Assembly: GCA_963732375.1 (NCBI GenBank)
Contig: CAVSZE010000002.1
Location: forward strand, 372,001 to 436,000
Origin: RPQJ01 sp963732375
GTDB lineage: Bacteria; Pseudomonadota; Gammaproteobacteria; Steroidobacterales; Steroidobacteraceae
DNA: 64,000 bases
Reading direction: 5' to 3'
How positions within the stretch are numbered: position 1 is the stretch's first letter; each line of letters opens with the position of its first letter. The notes below the pieces were generated by a model. The model made no database searches. It was not told where the DNA came from and worked only from the letters and a program-made list of their open reading frames with translations. Of the stretch, positions 25,845-33,945 are shown piece by piece. The position numbers and the translations under genes were made by a program.

Positions 25845-26729
25845 ATGCGTTTCCAGCTGAGAACTGCTGCGTTCGCAATTATTTTGGCAGTGTCGGCTGA
25901 CGCTGCCGCGGCGTTGCCGCCGGACCCCGCAGCGGCCTTGCTGGCACAACACACGGTTCTGCACGACCGGCTCGAGCACAGCCCATTGCCGCAGCACCTG
26001 CATGTGGAATCCTTCGATCGCCCCGACGCTTCGGGCGGAGACGTGTACGGCGTCGTCGACTACCCGATCGCACTCGTGACCGAGGCGCTGTCCGACCCCG
26101 CGCACTGGTGCGACGTACTGATCCTTCACCTCAACGTAAAGTACTGCCATCCAGTCTCACGGGACGGGCACACGGTGCTCGCGGTCGCAATCGGCAGGAA
26201 ATATGACCAGCCGCTGTCCAGCACGTTCCGCATCGATTTCAACTTCAGCGCCGCAGCATCGCGGCCCGATTACCTCGACGTTGGCCTGAACGCCGATCAA
26301 GGCCCTCTCGGAACCGGCAATTACCGGATCAGTTTCTCCGCGGTGGGCGTTACGAACACACAGTCGTTCGTGCACCTGCGATATTCCTACACCCAGGAGA
26401 ACACAGCTCGCGCGGCAATGCAGCTGTACCTTGCGACCGCGGGGCGCGATAAGCGGGGATTCACGCTAATCGACGACCCGGATAGCGCGGAGCCGCAATT
26501 CATAGGCGGCCCTCGCGGCGCAATTGAGCGCAACACCATGCGCTATTACCTGGCGGTCGATTCCTATCTCGGTACGCGGGCCGCCCCGGCCGCGGAGCGC
26601 ACGGAGCTCAGCATCGAGCGGTGGTTCGATGCCACGGAACGCTATCCGGAGCAGCTCCACGAGATCGAACGCGCTGCTTACCTCAAGATGAAGCGCAGCG
26701 AATACCGTCGTCAGCAGACCCTCCAGTAA
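25845..26729 (+). CDS. Exported protein of unknown function (possibly START/SRPBCC-like)
   Basis: 294 residues from the ATG at 25845, which gives a clean signal peptide (MRFQLRTAAFAIILAVSADAAAA); a GTG at 25827 would add six residues. The mature region begins with PDPAAALLAQHTVLHDRLEHSPLPQHLHVES and then shows alternating beta-strands and a long C-terminal helix (RYPEQLHEIERAAYLKMKRSEYRRQQ). The segment DVYGVVDYPIALVTEALSDPAHWCDVLI looks like the start of a lipid-binding START/polyketide-cyclase helix-grip, but this is weak. Two cysteines near the middle could form a disulfide. Function unknown; 26730-26863 downstream is empty. Confidence 0.65.
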   Translation: MRFQLRTAAFAIILAVSADAAAALPPDPAAALLAQHTVLHDRLEHSPLPQHLHVESFDRPDASGGDVYGVVDYPIALVTEALSDPAHWCDVLILHLNVKYCHPVSRDGHTVLAVAIGRKYDQPLSSTFRIDFNFSAAASRPDYLDVGLNADQGPLGTGNYRISFSAVGVTNTQSFVHLRYSYTQENTARAAMQLYLATAGRDKRGFTLIDDPDSAEPQFIGGPRGAIERNTMRYYLAVDSYLGTRAAPAAERTELSIERWFDATERYPEQLHEIERAAYLKMKRSEYRRQQTLQ

Positions 26730-26863
26730 GAGCGCTGCCCGATTACATGGAATCGCACGCCAACTTCGGCGCCGTCTCCATCACGGACCTGACTGCAGCA
26801 TGGCCGCCAGCGTCCTGCCGCGTCGCGGCGTGTGGGCCACCGGCGAGTAGAAGACCGCGTCGC

Positions 26864-27169
26864 CTAGGTATTCTTGATGATGCCCGAACCGTTGCCGGCG
26901 GCCGGCGAGGTCGTCGAGTACGCGAACGAGTAACCGGCTTCCGGGATGGGTGAGCCGTCATAACTGTACGAAATCGTCGCGCCTCCCCCGGTTGCCGGGT
27001 CGCGGTTCGAAAATCCGGGCGGCGTGTAGGATTTGCCGTTCTGGTCGATGAAATTGAAGCTTGTGAACGTGCAGTTCCCGCTGGTGCCGAACGTCAACGT
27101 GTCGGCGACCTTGGTGATCTTGATGGTTCCGTTGTTGCCGGTGCAGTGCACGTTGATTCTTGCTGCCAT
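26864..27169 (-). CDS. Small beta-rich protein encoded behind the TIR-TPR gene
   Basis: 101 residues from the ATG at 27169 (AGGGGA 8 bp upstream). No signal peptide or membrane segment is present. It is rich in Gly, Ser, Thr and Asn with alternating beta-strand pattern (INVHCTGNNGTIKITKVADTL; GNCTFTSFNFIDQNGKSYTPP; ATISYSYDGSPIPEAGYSFAY) and two cysteines (9 and 33), suggesting a single small beta-sandwich. It follows the TIR-TM-TPR gene by 83 bp on the same strand, so they probably share a transcript. I do not recognise the family; a partner or effector role is inference from position alone. Confidence 0.6.
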   Translation of the reverse strand: MAARINVHCTGNNGTIKITKVADTLTFGTSGNCTFTSFNFIDQNGKSYTPPGFSNRDPATGGGATISYSYDGSPIPEAGYSFAYSTTSPAAGNGSGIIKNT

Positions 27170-27252
27170 GGCTCGCTTCCCCTGGTTGCTGGTTGTGCTG
27201 CGCGGGCAACCGAGGACCATGCCAGCATCCCGTATGCCCGCCCGTCCGCAGC

Positions 27253-29460
27253 TTACTTCACCGGCACGTCTCCGTTGGCGTCGTCCACATTCATGTTGCA
27301 CTGCGGCGCCGACGGGTCAACGCGATACGTCTGCCCGGCCGCCGCCGCCAGCGTTTCGAAGTCGGACGTACGAAAGCCCATCGCCGCCAGCTGGCCGAGC
27401 ACCGGCGTCGCGGCTTTCGTATCACCGAGCAGCAGCATGCTTCCCGCCCATGCAGCCAGGAAATTGGGGTCGGCGCCGACCCGCGCGGCAGGGGCGACCG
27501 CATCGCGGGCCTGCGTCCATTGGCCGCGGGCGGCGTCCGCTTCGCCCCGCTGCGCGGCGACCCGGCCCTGGACGATGCGCGCCTGCGCCTCGAGCAGGCG
27601 CAATCCGCGGTCCTCCGAATTCCCGGCACGCTCGCTGGTGATCGTGGCGAGCGCTGCATCGAGCAATCGACGGGCTTCCGTCAAATCACCCACTGCGAGC
27701 TGCAGCCGCCCGGCCTCGACCTGGGCGCTCGCCAGTTCGCGGCGCCAGCTGCTGTTGGTAGCGTCCTTCGCGGTCAGTTCCTGCAGGACACGCAGCGCAT
27801 CCCGGTCGCGGTCTGCTGCTTCCTCCAGCCGGCCGGCACGACGCTCGAGCCCGCCGAGAAGCGCGCTGTACTTGCCCAGTTCCATCTTCCAGTCGGCCTG
27901 GGTGGCATCGAAGGCGACCAGGGTCGATGCCCGCGTGATCGCGCTGCGCACGTAGGTCGCCGCGACGGCATCGGCACCGCACAATGCCAGCGTGCGACCC
28001 AGTATCGCTTCGCTGATCAGGAGGCTCTCCTGCACGTCGCGGTTCGCGGGGTCCTGTCGCCACAGTCTCGCCTTGGTCTGCTGCACGTCGCGATATGCGG
28101 CGACGGCCTGGGCGAGCTGTCCCTGTTGCAGGGCGAGCTTGCCGAGACTGTCGTCGGCGTCGGCGACGTTGGTCTGCCAGCGGGTGTCGTTCGGCTCGCG
28201 CGCCGCCTGGCGCTGCGAGGTCGCCAGGACCTCTTCGTACAGCGGCTTTGCGGCTTCAAAGTCCCCACGCGCCTCGAGTACTCTTCCAGTGTTGGTGCGC
28301 GCGGATGACAACGCCCACAGCCAGTCGCTCGATGCGCGTTTCGCCGTGGCAGCCTCGAGCATGGCGATCGCGCGCCGAAAGCACTCGAGCGCATGGTCGA
28401 GGTCGCCCTGGTACCAGTAGGCGTTGCCGGTGTGATTCAGCGTCTCGGCATACGCGGCCTCGAGATCCGCGTCCCCGGGGTTGCGGCGCACGAGCTCCGC
28501 CATGACGTCGGAAGCTGCGCGGTACGCTTCCATCGCGGCCGGCAGGTTGCCCTGGTCCTCACGCACGTTGCCGATCTTGAGCAGCGCCTTGGCACGCAGC
28601 GCCAGTGTCTGGTCGGTCATTTCCCCGATCGGCCGAGCGAGGAAGTAGGCCATCGCCTGGTTGTCCACCGCCTCGAGGATGTCGAGGCGCTGCACCTGCC
28701 TCAGCTTGTCGTTCAGGTCGGTCAGCATGAAGTCGACCAGCGACTCCGCCTCCTTCCGGCGCTGCTCGGCGGCCTTGCGTGCGATCTGCGCCTCGATCGC
28801 GAGGCCGGTGGTGACGAACATCACGACCAACGCGAGCGCGGCGACGACCGCGAGACGCTGGTAGCGCCGGCGCTGCTCGCGCTGCTTCAATTCGTCGAGC
28901 CCGACGTCGAGCAGGCCCGCGATGATCTTCAGCTTGGCGTTGGTCCTGCCGTCGGCACCGGGCCGTGCATCCGCCGCGATCGGCTCGGCCCGCTGTACGC
29001 CCGGCTGGCCATCCACGCTTTCGACGAAGCGCAGCGCCGGAGCGAAACATTCCTCGGTTTCCCGACCCGGCATGTCGCTGGCATGTGGTTCGCCGCCGAC
29101 GATCAGGCAGAAGATACGGTCGCCGCGGCCAAGCGCGCGGAATACACGGATCTCCTCGTTGACCCAGCGTGAGGTTGCGGAGTCTGGCGAACAGATGACG
29201 ATGAGGTTCGCCGACGCGCGCAGCGCCTCGGTGATGGTGGCGCCCAGGTCGGTGGCGGTCGGCAGGTCGCTGCGGTCACGGAAGATCGGCCCGAGGCGCC
29301 GCGTGATGACACCGGACGAGGTCGTGCGGCCCACCAGGCGCGAGGGAACGCGGTAGGTTTCCAGGGCCCGCTGCAGCCACTTGCCCCACCGCCCGTCCTG
29401 ATGGCTGTAGCTGAGGAACGCGCTGTACCTGCTACCTTCGTTGGACGGTGTAGTCGCCAT
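27253..29460 (-). CDS. TIR domain - transmembrane helix - TPR repeat protein
   Basis: 735 residues. The TIR domain (about 10-160) has box 1 AFLSYSHQD (14-22) and the motif SRWVNEEI, in which Glu103 aligns with the catalytic glutamate of NADase TIRs such as SARM1 (WVxxEI). A basic stretch (QREQRRRYQR) precedes one hydrophobic helix (about 203-224), so TIR is predicted cytoplasmic and the rest periplasmic. A coiled region (225-260) leads to at least six TPR-like helical pairs (about 280-700; for example AYWYQGDLDHALECFRRAIAML, AQARIVQGRVAAQRGEADAARGQW). TIR domains in bacteria cleave NAD+ or make cyclic ADP-ribose signals in defence or act as scaffolds. It lies 108 bp behind the zinc permease gene and before the small beta-rich gene. 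Confidence 0.88.
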   Translation of the reverse strand: MATTPSNEGSRYSAFLSYSHQDGRWGKWLQRALETYRVPSRLVGRTTSSGVITRRLGPIFRDRSDLPTATDLGATITEALRASANLIVICSPDSATSRWVNEEIRVFRALGRGDRIFCLIVGGEPHASDMPGRETEECFAPALRFVESVDGQPGVQRAEPIAADARPGADGRTNAKLKIIAGLLDVGLDELKQREQRRRYQRLAVVAALALVVMFVTTGLAIEAQIARKAAEQRRKEAESLVDFMLTDLNDKLRQVQRLDILEAVDNQAMAYFLARPIGEMTDQTLALRAKALLKIGNVREDQGNLPAAMEAYRAASDVMAELVRRNPGDADLEAAYAETLNHTGNAYWYQGDLDHALECFRRAIAMLEAATAKRASSDWLWALSSARTNTGRVLEARGDFEAAKPLYEEVLATSQRQAAREPNDTRWQTNVADADDSLGKLALQQGQLAQAVAAYRDVQQTKARLWRQDPANRDVQESLLISEAILGRTLALCGADAVAATYVRSAITRASTLVAFDATQADWKMELGKYSALLGGLERRAGRLEEAADRDRDALRVLQELTAKDATNSSWRRELASAQVEAGRLQLAVGDLTEARRLLDAALATITSERAGNSEDRGLRLLEAQARIVQGRVAAQRGEADAARGQWTQARDAVAPAARVGADPNFLAAWAGSMLLLGDTKAATPVLGQLAAMGFRTSDFETLAAAAGQTYRVDPSAPQCNMNVDDANGDVPVK

Positions 29461-29568
29461 CGACCCGGATACTACACGCCGGCGGCGCAGCCTACCCAGC
29501 CCGCGAAGGCCACCCGGTCGCGACGCTGTAGCACGAGTTGGCGAGGCAGCAGGCGCGCTTCCGCTCGC

Positions 29569-30348
29569 TCAGGCCTCCTCGAGGTCGACCGCGTGCCCCT
29601 TGCGTCCCGTCAGGTGCAACATTATCGCGAGCACGGCCATCGCCCAGACGATCACGGCACTCGAGGGCAGGTCGGTCAGCACCGATGCGCCGAGCCCCAC
29701 CAGGTAGCTCGCGACGGCGAGCCCGTATCCCAGCGTGAGTTGTCGATTTGCCGCGTGGCGGTAGGTCGCAACGGCGGGCACGATCAACGTCGTGAACACC
29801 AGGTACACACCGACCAGCTGCACCGACATCGTCACCATTACCGCGAAGACGACGTAGAACCCGGCGTGGCCCATCCGCTGGCGCCAGCGAGTCCATACGA
29901 ACAGGAACAACGCGGTCAGTACCGCGGCGCGCAGCAGCTGCTCCGTGGAAACCCACAGGATCTGTCCGGCAAGCAGGTCTTTCAACTCCTCGCCACCGTG
30001 AGGGTTGTTCGCGAGCAGCAGGATCTGCGCGGTGGATGCCAGCACGAACAGGATGCCGATCAGCGCTTCCTGCACCTCGGGACGCTTGCGCTCGGTCCAG
30101 GTCATCAGTAGAGCGCCGAGCAGCGCCGCTGCAACTGCGGCGACCTGCGTCATCCACCCCGTAAGCTCGAGCCCGGCGGAATGCGACACGATCACTCCGA
30201 GCGCAGCCACCTGCGCGATCGCCAGGTCGATGAACACGATGCCGCGCCGCAGTACCTGCTGCCCCAGCGGCACGTGGGATACCGAGACGAGGATCCCGGC
30301 GATCATCGCGGGCCAGAGGAGGCCGAAGTACGTGGACATGTCGTTCAT
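29569..30348 (-). CDS. Zinc/manganese-type ABC transporter permease (ABC-3 family)
   Basis: 259 residues with about eight hydrophobic helices. ABC-3 family features are visible: GILVSVSHVPLGQQVLRRGIVFIDLAIAQVAALG at the start and the conserved YRHAANRQLTLGYGLAVASYLVGLGASVLTDLPSSAVIV segment. Such permeases carry Zn2+, Mn2+ or Fe2+ delivered by a cluster A-I binding protein. Its ATG overlaps the stop of the upstream binding-protein gene by 4 bp. The cognate ATPase gene (znuC type) is absent from this cluster and must be elsewhere, if the system is functional. Confidence 0.9.
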   Translation of the reverse strand: MNDMSTYFGLLWPAMIAGILVSVSHVPLGQQVLRRGIVFIDLAIAQVAALGVIVSHSAGLELTGWMTQVAAVAAALLGALLMTWTERKRPEVQEALIGILFVLASTAQILLLANNPHGGEELKDLLAGQILWVSTEQLLRAAVLTALFLFVWTRWRQRMGHAGFYVVFAVMVTMSVQLVGVYLVFTTLIVPAVATYRHAANRQLTLGYGLAVASYLVGLGASVLTDLPSSAVIVWAMAVLAIMLHLTGRKGHAVDLEEA

Positions 30349-31250
30349 TTGTTCGCCGCCAGCAGCCGGTTGATCGTGTCGTCAAACAGGCCGAACAGGT
30401 CCTTCGCCTCCGGTGTGCCGCCGACCGAGAAGGGCAGCAGCACTACCTGCACGTCGATCTTCTGCGACAGCCATTCCACGGCCTTGGGGTCGTTGTAGGC
30501 GTTGCGCAGGATCATCTTCGGCTTGTTGGCGGTCAGCTTGGTCACCAGCTCGGCAAGATAGCCCGCACTGGGCGGCACGCCCGGCTTGGGCTCGATGGCC
30601 GCTACTTCGTCGAGGCCGATCCAGCGGCAGAGGTAGCGCTGGTCCGAATGGATGACCACTACCCGCACGCCCTTCAGCGGCGCGGCCTCGGCCATCCAGC
30701 GCGCCATCGCCTGCTTCCACCTGGCCTGGAAGTCCGCACCACGCGCCTGGTAGTAAGTCGCGTTGGCCGGATCGATTTCCGCCAGCCTCGTCGCGAGGGC
30801 CTTGGCGACTACCGCAACGTAACGCGGGTCGAGCTGGATGTGCGGGTTGCCAAGCGGGTGGACATCGCCCTGCGAGCGATCGACCGCCGACGGGATGTCC
30901 ATCAGTCGCACGGTAGTGGTGGCCTCGAAGTAGCCCGGCGTGCCCGGCTGGATCTTCGGGTTGCCGGATTCCTGCAGCAGGACCGGAAGCCAGCCGATTT
31001 CGAGGTCAGCGCCGTTCGCGACCACCAGGTCTGCGGTGCGTGCACGCGCGACGAGGCTCGGCTTCGCGTTCACCTGGTGTACGTCCTGCAGTGCGCTGGT
31101 CGCGGTGTAGACGTCCACCTTGTCGCCGCCGAGTTCGGTCGTGAGCGACCCCCAGTCGGCGGTCGTGGCAAGCACCCGGAGCGCGGCCTGGGCGGGCGCC
31201 GCAATGAAGAGCGCCGCCGCAAGGCAAGCACCAATTATTCTTAAATTCAT
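30345..31250 (-). CDS. znuA: Metal ABC transporter substrate-binding protein (ZnuA-like)
   Basis: 301 residues from the ATG at 31250, preceded by AGGAG; a longer in-frame start is rejected because it would sit before the signal peptide (MNLRIIGACLAAALFIAAPAQA). It is a cluster A-I periplasmic protein. Probable metal ligands are His58 (DVHQVNAKPS), His131/His137 (HPLGNPHIQLDP) and His201 (VVIHSDQRYL). The His-rich loop of classic ZnuA is missing, and the sequence resembles zinc-type binding proteins found next to TonB/porin genes. It is translationally coupled to the permease gene (4-bp overlap), and its start lies 11 bp after the porin gene. Zinc is the likeliest metal but Mn or Fe cannot be excluded. 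Confidence 0.85.
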   Translation of the reverse strand: MNLRIIGACLAAALFIAAPAQAALRVLATTADWGSLTTELGGDKVDVYTATSALQDVHQVNAKPSLVARARTADLVVANGADLEIGWLPVLLQESGNPKIQPGTPGYFEATTTVRLMDIPSAVDRSQGDVHPLGNPHIQLDPRYVAVVAKALATRLAEIDPANATYYQARGADFQARWKQAMARWMAEAAPLKGVRVVVIHSDQRYLCRWIGLDEVAAIEPKPGVPPSAGYLAELVTKLTANKPKMILRNAYNDPKAVEWLSQKIDVQVVLLPFSVGGTPEAKDLFGLFDDTINRLLAANK

Positions 31251-31260
31251 CTGGATACTC

Positions 31261-32796
31261 CTAGAACTTGTGGGCGCCATGGGCGCCCATTGCGTAGATA
31301 TACTGCAGGAAGAACTGTTCGTCCGTCGGGCCCGCCGACGCGTCGTCCCAGGCGTACTGCGCGCGGATGCGCGAGAACTCGCTCGGGTTCCAGTCGACCA
31401 TGATCGTCGTGCGCGTCGGCGATCCGGGCATCAACAGCGAGAAGTCATCGGCCGGCAGGATGCCCTGCTGCACCAGTCCGATCTTCGGGTTGCCCGAGTC
31501 AAGCGAGTCGTAGCGGGCTCCGAATCGCCAGCGCGGCAGGAACTGGTAGACGCCCTGCACGTACCACCCGGACTGGTCGCTCGCGTAGCTCCCGGCGAGG
31601 TCGTCGGCCGCATACACGTAGGCCATGTGACCGTCCTCGCGACGCTGCATGTACTCGCCCTGGATCTTCAGGTACTGGCGCCGCGGGTCGCCAATCGGCG
31701 TCCACTTGAACTCCGCGTCCGCGATCCAGGTGGTCGACGAACCCGTGAAGGCGTTTGTTGCCGCGTCGCCTTCGGCATTCGGGTCCTGGAACGCGCGGTC
31801 CTCGGCGTTCAGGTCCACATACGACAGCCCTGTTCGCCACGCGATCGCATCGCCGATGTCGCCGCCGACGTGGGTGTAGGCGACGTAGCCGTTCAGGCCG
31901 TTGCGGGTCAGCTGCGTGCCGGGGAAGTAGTTGCCGTTGCCCGACTCGACACCCAGCTCGACCAGCATGTCGAGCGGCGCGATCCACTTGGCCTGTAGCC
32001 CCTGCACCGCCATCTGGCCACCGAAGAACGCCTGGTACACCAGCGGCGCGTCGGTGAAGTCCCAGGCGTGGGCGTGGATGTCGTTCAGGTAGCCGAGGCT
32101 CGAGAGGAACTGCCCGCCCTTGATCGTGGTGCCGTAGGGTAGCGCGGTGGTGCGGAAGTAGGCTTCCTCGACCGAGATCTCGTTGTCGCCGCTGATCGCG
32201 ACGGTGAGATTGCCCATGAAATAGGGGTCGATGTTCGACGCTATCGTCAGCTCAGACTCCCCGAGGTTGAAGCTGCGGTTTCCGGGGCCGATCTGGTCGC
32301 CTGCTGGAATGAAGCCCTGGATCGCGTAGTCGTCCGGGTTGTTGGAGAGATTGGCGTAGTTACCGGTCAAGATCAGCGAAATGGCCGGATTGAATGCCGT
32401 GGACTTGCCGGGAGCAGGTGCAGATACCGCTGTCGGCTGTTCCACTGCCCCGACGGTCGCCATCGACTGGTCCGTGGCGGGAGTTCCGGCGGCAACCGCT
32501 TCGATCGATGCGTCGATTGCGCTGTCTGAAGCCAAGGTGCCGGCAGCGCCGGTCGAAGCGACAGGCCCCGCGGCGATGGCCTGGTCAACGGCGGCCGTCG
32601 CTCCGACGTCGGGTTCGGGCTGCAGCTGCTGGATCCGCGCCTCCAGCGCCGAGAGGCGCTGGGCGTACTCGGCCTTCACCTTCGCGAGTTCGGCGCGCAG
32701 CGCCTGGACCTCGGCGTCGGTGGCGGCACCGGCTACGGATGGCAGTATCACCGCAGCGCAAGTGGCCACGGCTACGTGGAAGGGAATCTTTCCCAC
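31261..32796 (-). CDS. Outer-membrane porin-like beta-barrel protein of the metal-uptake operon
   Basis: 511 residues from a GTG at 32796 with AGGAGA upstream; the open frame continues 16 codons further without signal character. A signal peptide (MGKIPFHVAVATCAAVILPSVAGA) is followed by a short coiled coil (DAEVQALRAELAKVKAEYAQRLSALEARIQQL, typical of trimeric/anchoring porins), an Ala/Thr-rich linker and a beta-barrel of about 370 residues with alternating strands ending in Phe (FLQYIYAMGAHGAHKF). The adjacent ZnuA/permease genes 11 bp downstream suggest a role in metal or metal-chelate passage through the outer membrane. The exact family is not certain. Confidence 0.78.
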   Translation of the reverse strand: MGKIPFHVAVATCAAVILPSVAGAATDAEVQALRAELAKVKAEYAQRLSALEARIQQLQPEPDVGATAAVDQAIAAGPVASTGAAGTLASDSAIDASIEAVAAGTPATDQSMATVGAVEQPTAVSAPAPGKSTAFNPAISLILTGNYANLSNNPDDYAIQGFIPAGDQIGPGNRSFNLGESELTIASNIDPYFMGNLTVAISGDNEISVEEAYFRTTALPYGTTIKGGQFLSSLGYLNDIHAHAWDFTDAPLVYQAFFGGQMAVQGLQAKWIAPLDMLVELGVESGNGNYFPGTQLTRNGLNGYVAYTHVGGDIGDAIAWRTGLSYVDLNAEDRAFQDPNAEGDAATNAFTGSSTTWIADAEFKWTPIGDPRRQYLKIQGEYMQRREDGHMAYVYAADDLAGSYASDQSGWYVQGVYQFLPRWRFGARYDSLDSGNPKIGLVQQGILPADDFSLLMPGSPTRTTIMVDWNPSEFSRIRAQYAWDDASAGPTDEQFFLQYIYAMGAHGAHKF

Positions 32797-32862
32797 TGGG
32801 AATCTCCTAGATGAACGAGACCGACCGGCCGCGGGGGCCGGCAACTACTCAGGATCGGTCAG

Positions 32863-33189
32863 TCAGCGAGGAGGGGCGCGAGCCTGGAAGGCCGCGCGTA
32901 GCGGACGAACGGCGGCGGCTCGTTCGGAAGAATGTATGAATGTGTCGATGCCGAGAGCGGCCACCGTCAGCGCGGTCGCCATGCCGCCATGCGCCGACGC
33001 GAGCGGTGCGAACGACGCACACTCGAGGCAGATCTGTGTGTGCACGCCCGGCACGTCGGTCCGGTCCCCGCCTAGACGCAGGTGACGCGCGGCGTGCGAG
33101 CCGGCCGCTGCCTGCGCGACCAGCAGCGCGATCAGCGACAGGATCGTGATTGGTCGCTTCAGGAAATGCAGGTACCGGTGACTGCGCAT
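32863..33189 (-). CDS. DUF2946-like small membrane/exported protein
   Basis: 108 residues from the ATG at 33189, chosen because it starts the basic-hydrophobic segment MRSHRYLHFLKRPITILSLIALLVAQAAAG; an upstream frame is open but unlike the family. One N-terminal hydrophobic helix/signal is followed by a His- and Cys-bearing segment (HTQICLECASFAPLASAHGG) resembling DUF2946 proteins, which are usually found with metal-transport and TonB genes. It precedes the porin gene by 66 bp. No Zur-type palindrome was recognised upstream (33190-33413), so regulation is unknown. Confidence 0.65.
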   Translation of the reverse strand: MRSHRYLHFLKRPITILSLIALLVAQAAAGSHAARHLRLGGDRTDVPGVHTQICLECASFAPLASAHGGMATALTVAALGIDTFIHSSERAAAVRPLRAAFQARAPPR

Positions 33190-33413
33190 CGGGCGCAATG
33201 TTAGCTGAACCGGAGAACCCTGCGAGCCGCCGTGTTTCTCGTGATTAAAGCCACCGCGCCGCATGGTTTGGCGGCACAGTCCCGGATCGGCCATTGAACG
33301 AAACTCAGGCTGGCCAGAAAAACTTGCAAGTCGTATCGTTCCAGATGATTTTGATGCCGAATATCAACCGCTGGTATTCAACCAGGGTTCAGCGATCAAG
33401 CACCGGCTGGCTG

Positions 33414-33821
33414 CTATCGCTCCCGGTACCCGAGTACGACCAGCACACAACTGCCGTCCGCGATCACGTTGATACCGGCCTTGCGGCAGGCCTCTACCGA
33501 CGCCTCGCTCTCGGCGCCTGGTTGCATCCAGACATTCTCTATGCCCTTGCGGATTGCCTCCTGCACCACGCGCTCGGTCACCGCCGGCGGGGTGATCACC
33601 GAGATACTCTTTACGTCGTCGGGCAGGTCCAGCACGCTCGCGACACAGGCCACGCCCTCGATCTCAGGCTCGCGCGGGTTCACCGGGAACGCCCGGCGGC
33701 CGTTCTGCTGGTAACACCGCAGCACCTTGTTTCCGTACTTGTGCCGACGCGGCGACGCCCCGACGACGCCGAAGGCGCGCGACTCGAGGAACCGATCGAT
33801 CGGGTCTTGTGTCTGGATCAT
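33414..33821 (-). CDS. CoA-binding domain protein (YccU-like)
   Basis: 135 residues. The Rossmann-like CoA-binding domain is clear: FGVVGASPRRHKYGNKVLRCYQQNG, FPVNPREPEIEGVACVASVLDLP and VWMQPGAESEASVEACRKAGINVIAD with the GSCVLV ending. Proteins of this length (YccU/YneT type) are single-domain relatives of succinyl-CoA synthetase alpha-subunit N-terminus; their ligand is CoA or similar and they have no known catalytic role. It is divergent from glyQ with 124 bp between starts. Confidence 0.88.
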   Translation of the reverse strand: MIQTQDPIDRFLESRAFGVVGASPRRHKYGNKVLRCYQQNGRRAFPVNPREPEIEGVACVASVLDLPDDVKSISVITPPAVTERVVQEAIRKGIENVWMQPGAESEASVEACRKAGINVIADGSCVLVVLGYRER

Positions 33822-33945
33822 TGACGGTCTCCAGATCGGATCCTGACATGAACTGCGCCAACAGGCATGTGGCGGGCGTCCTGAGGTAGGGTGTCTGTTC
33901 GCTATACTGCGCCGCCCTGCAGCAGCTCAACCGGACGACCAGTAG

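Noticed and set aside
25458..26150. 230-codon minus-strand open frame over the 97-aa gene and exported protein
   Set aside because: The plus-strand gene has a signal peptide; the minus frame shows shadow composition.
27004..27013. GGTTCGAAAA, like a tRNA T-loop
   Set aside because: It lies inside the small beta-rich gene and there is no surrounding cloverleaf or CCA end. No tRNA gene was found in the window.
33903..33908. TATACT as a -10 element for glyQ
   Set aside because: No acceptable -35 hexamer lies 16-18 bp upstream, so it was not annotated.
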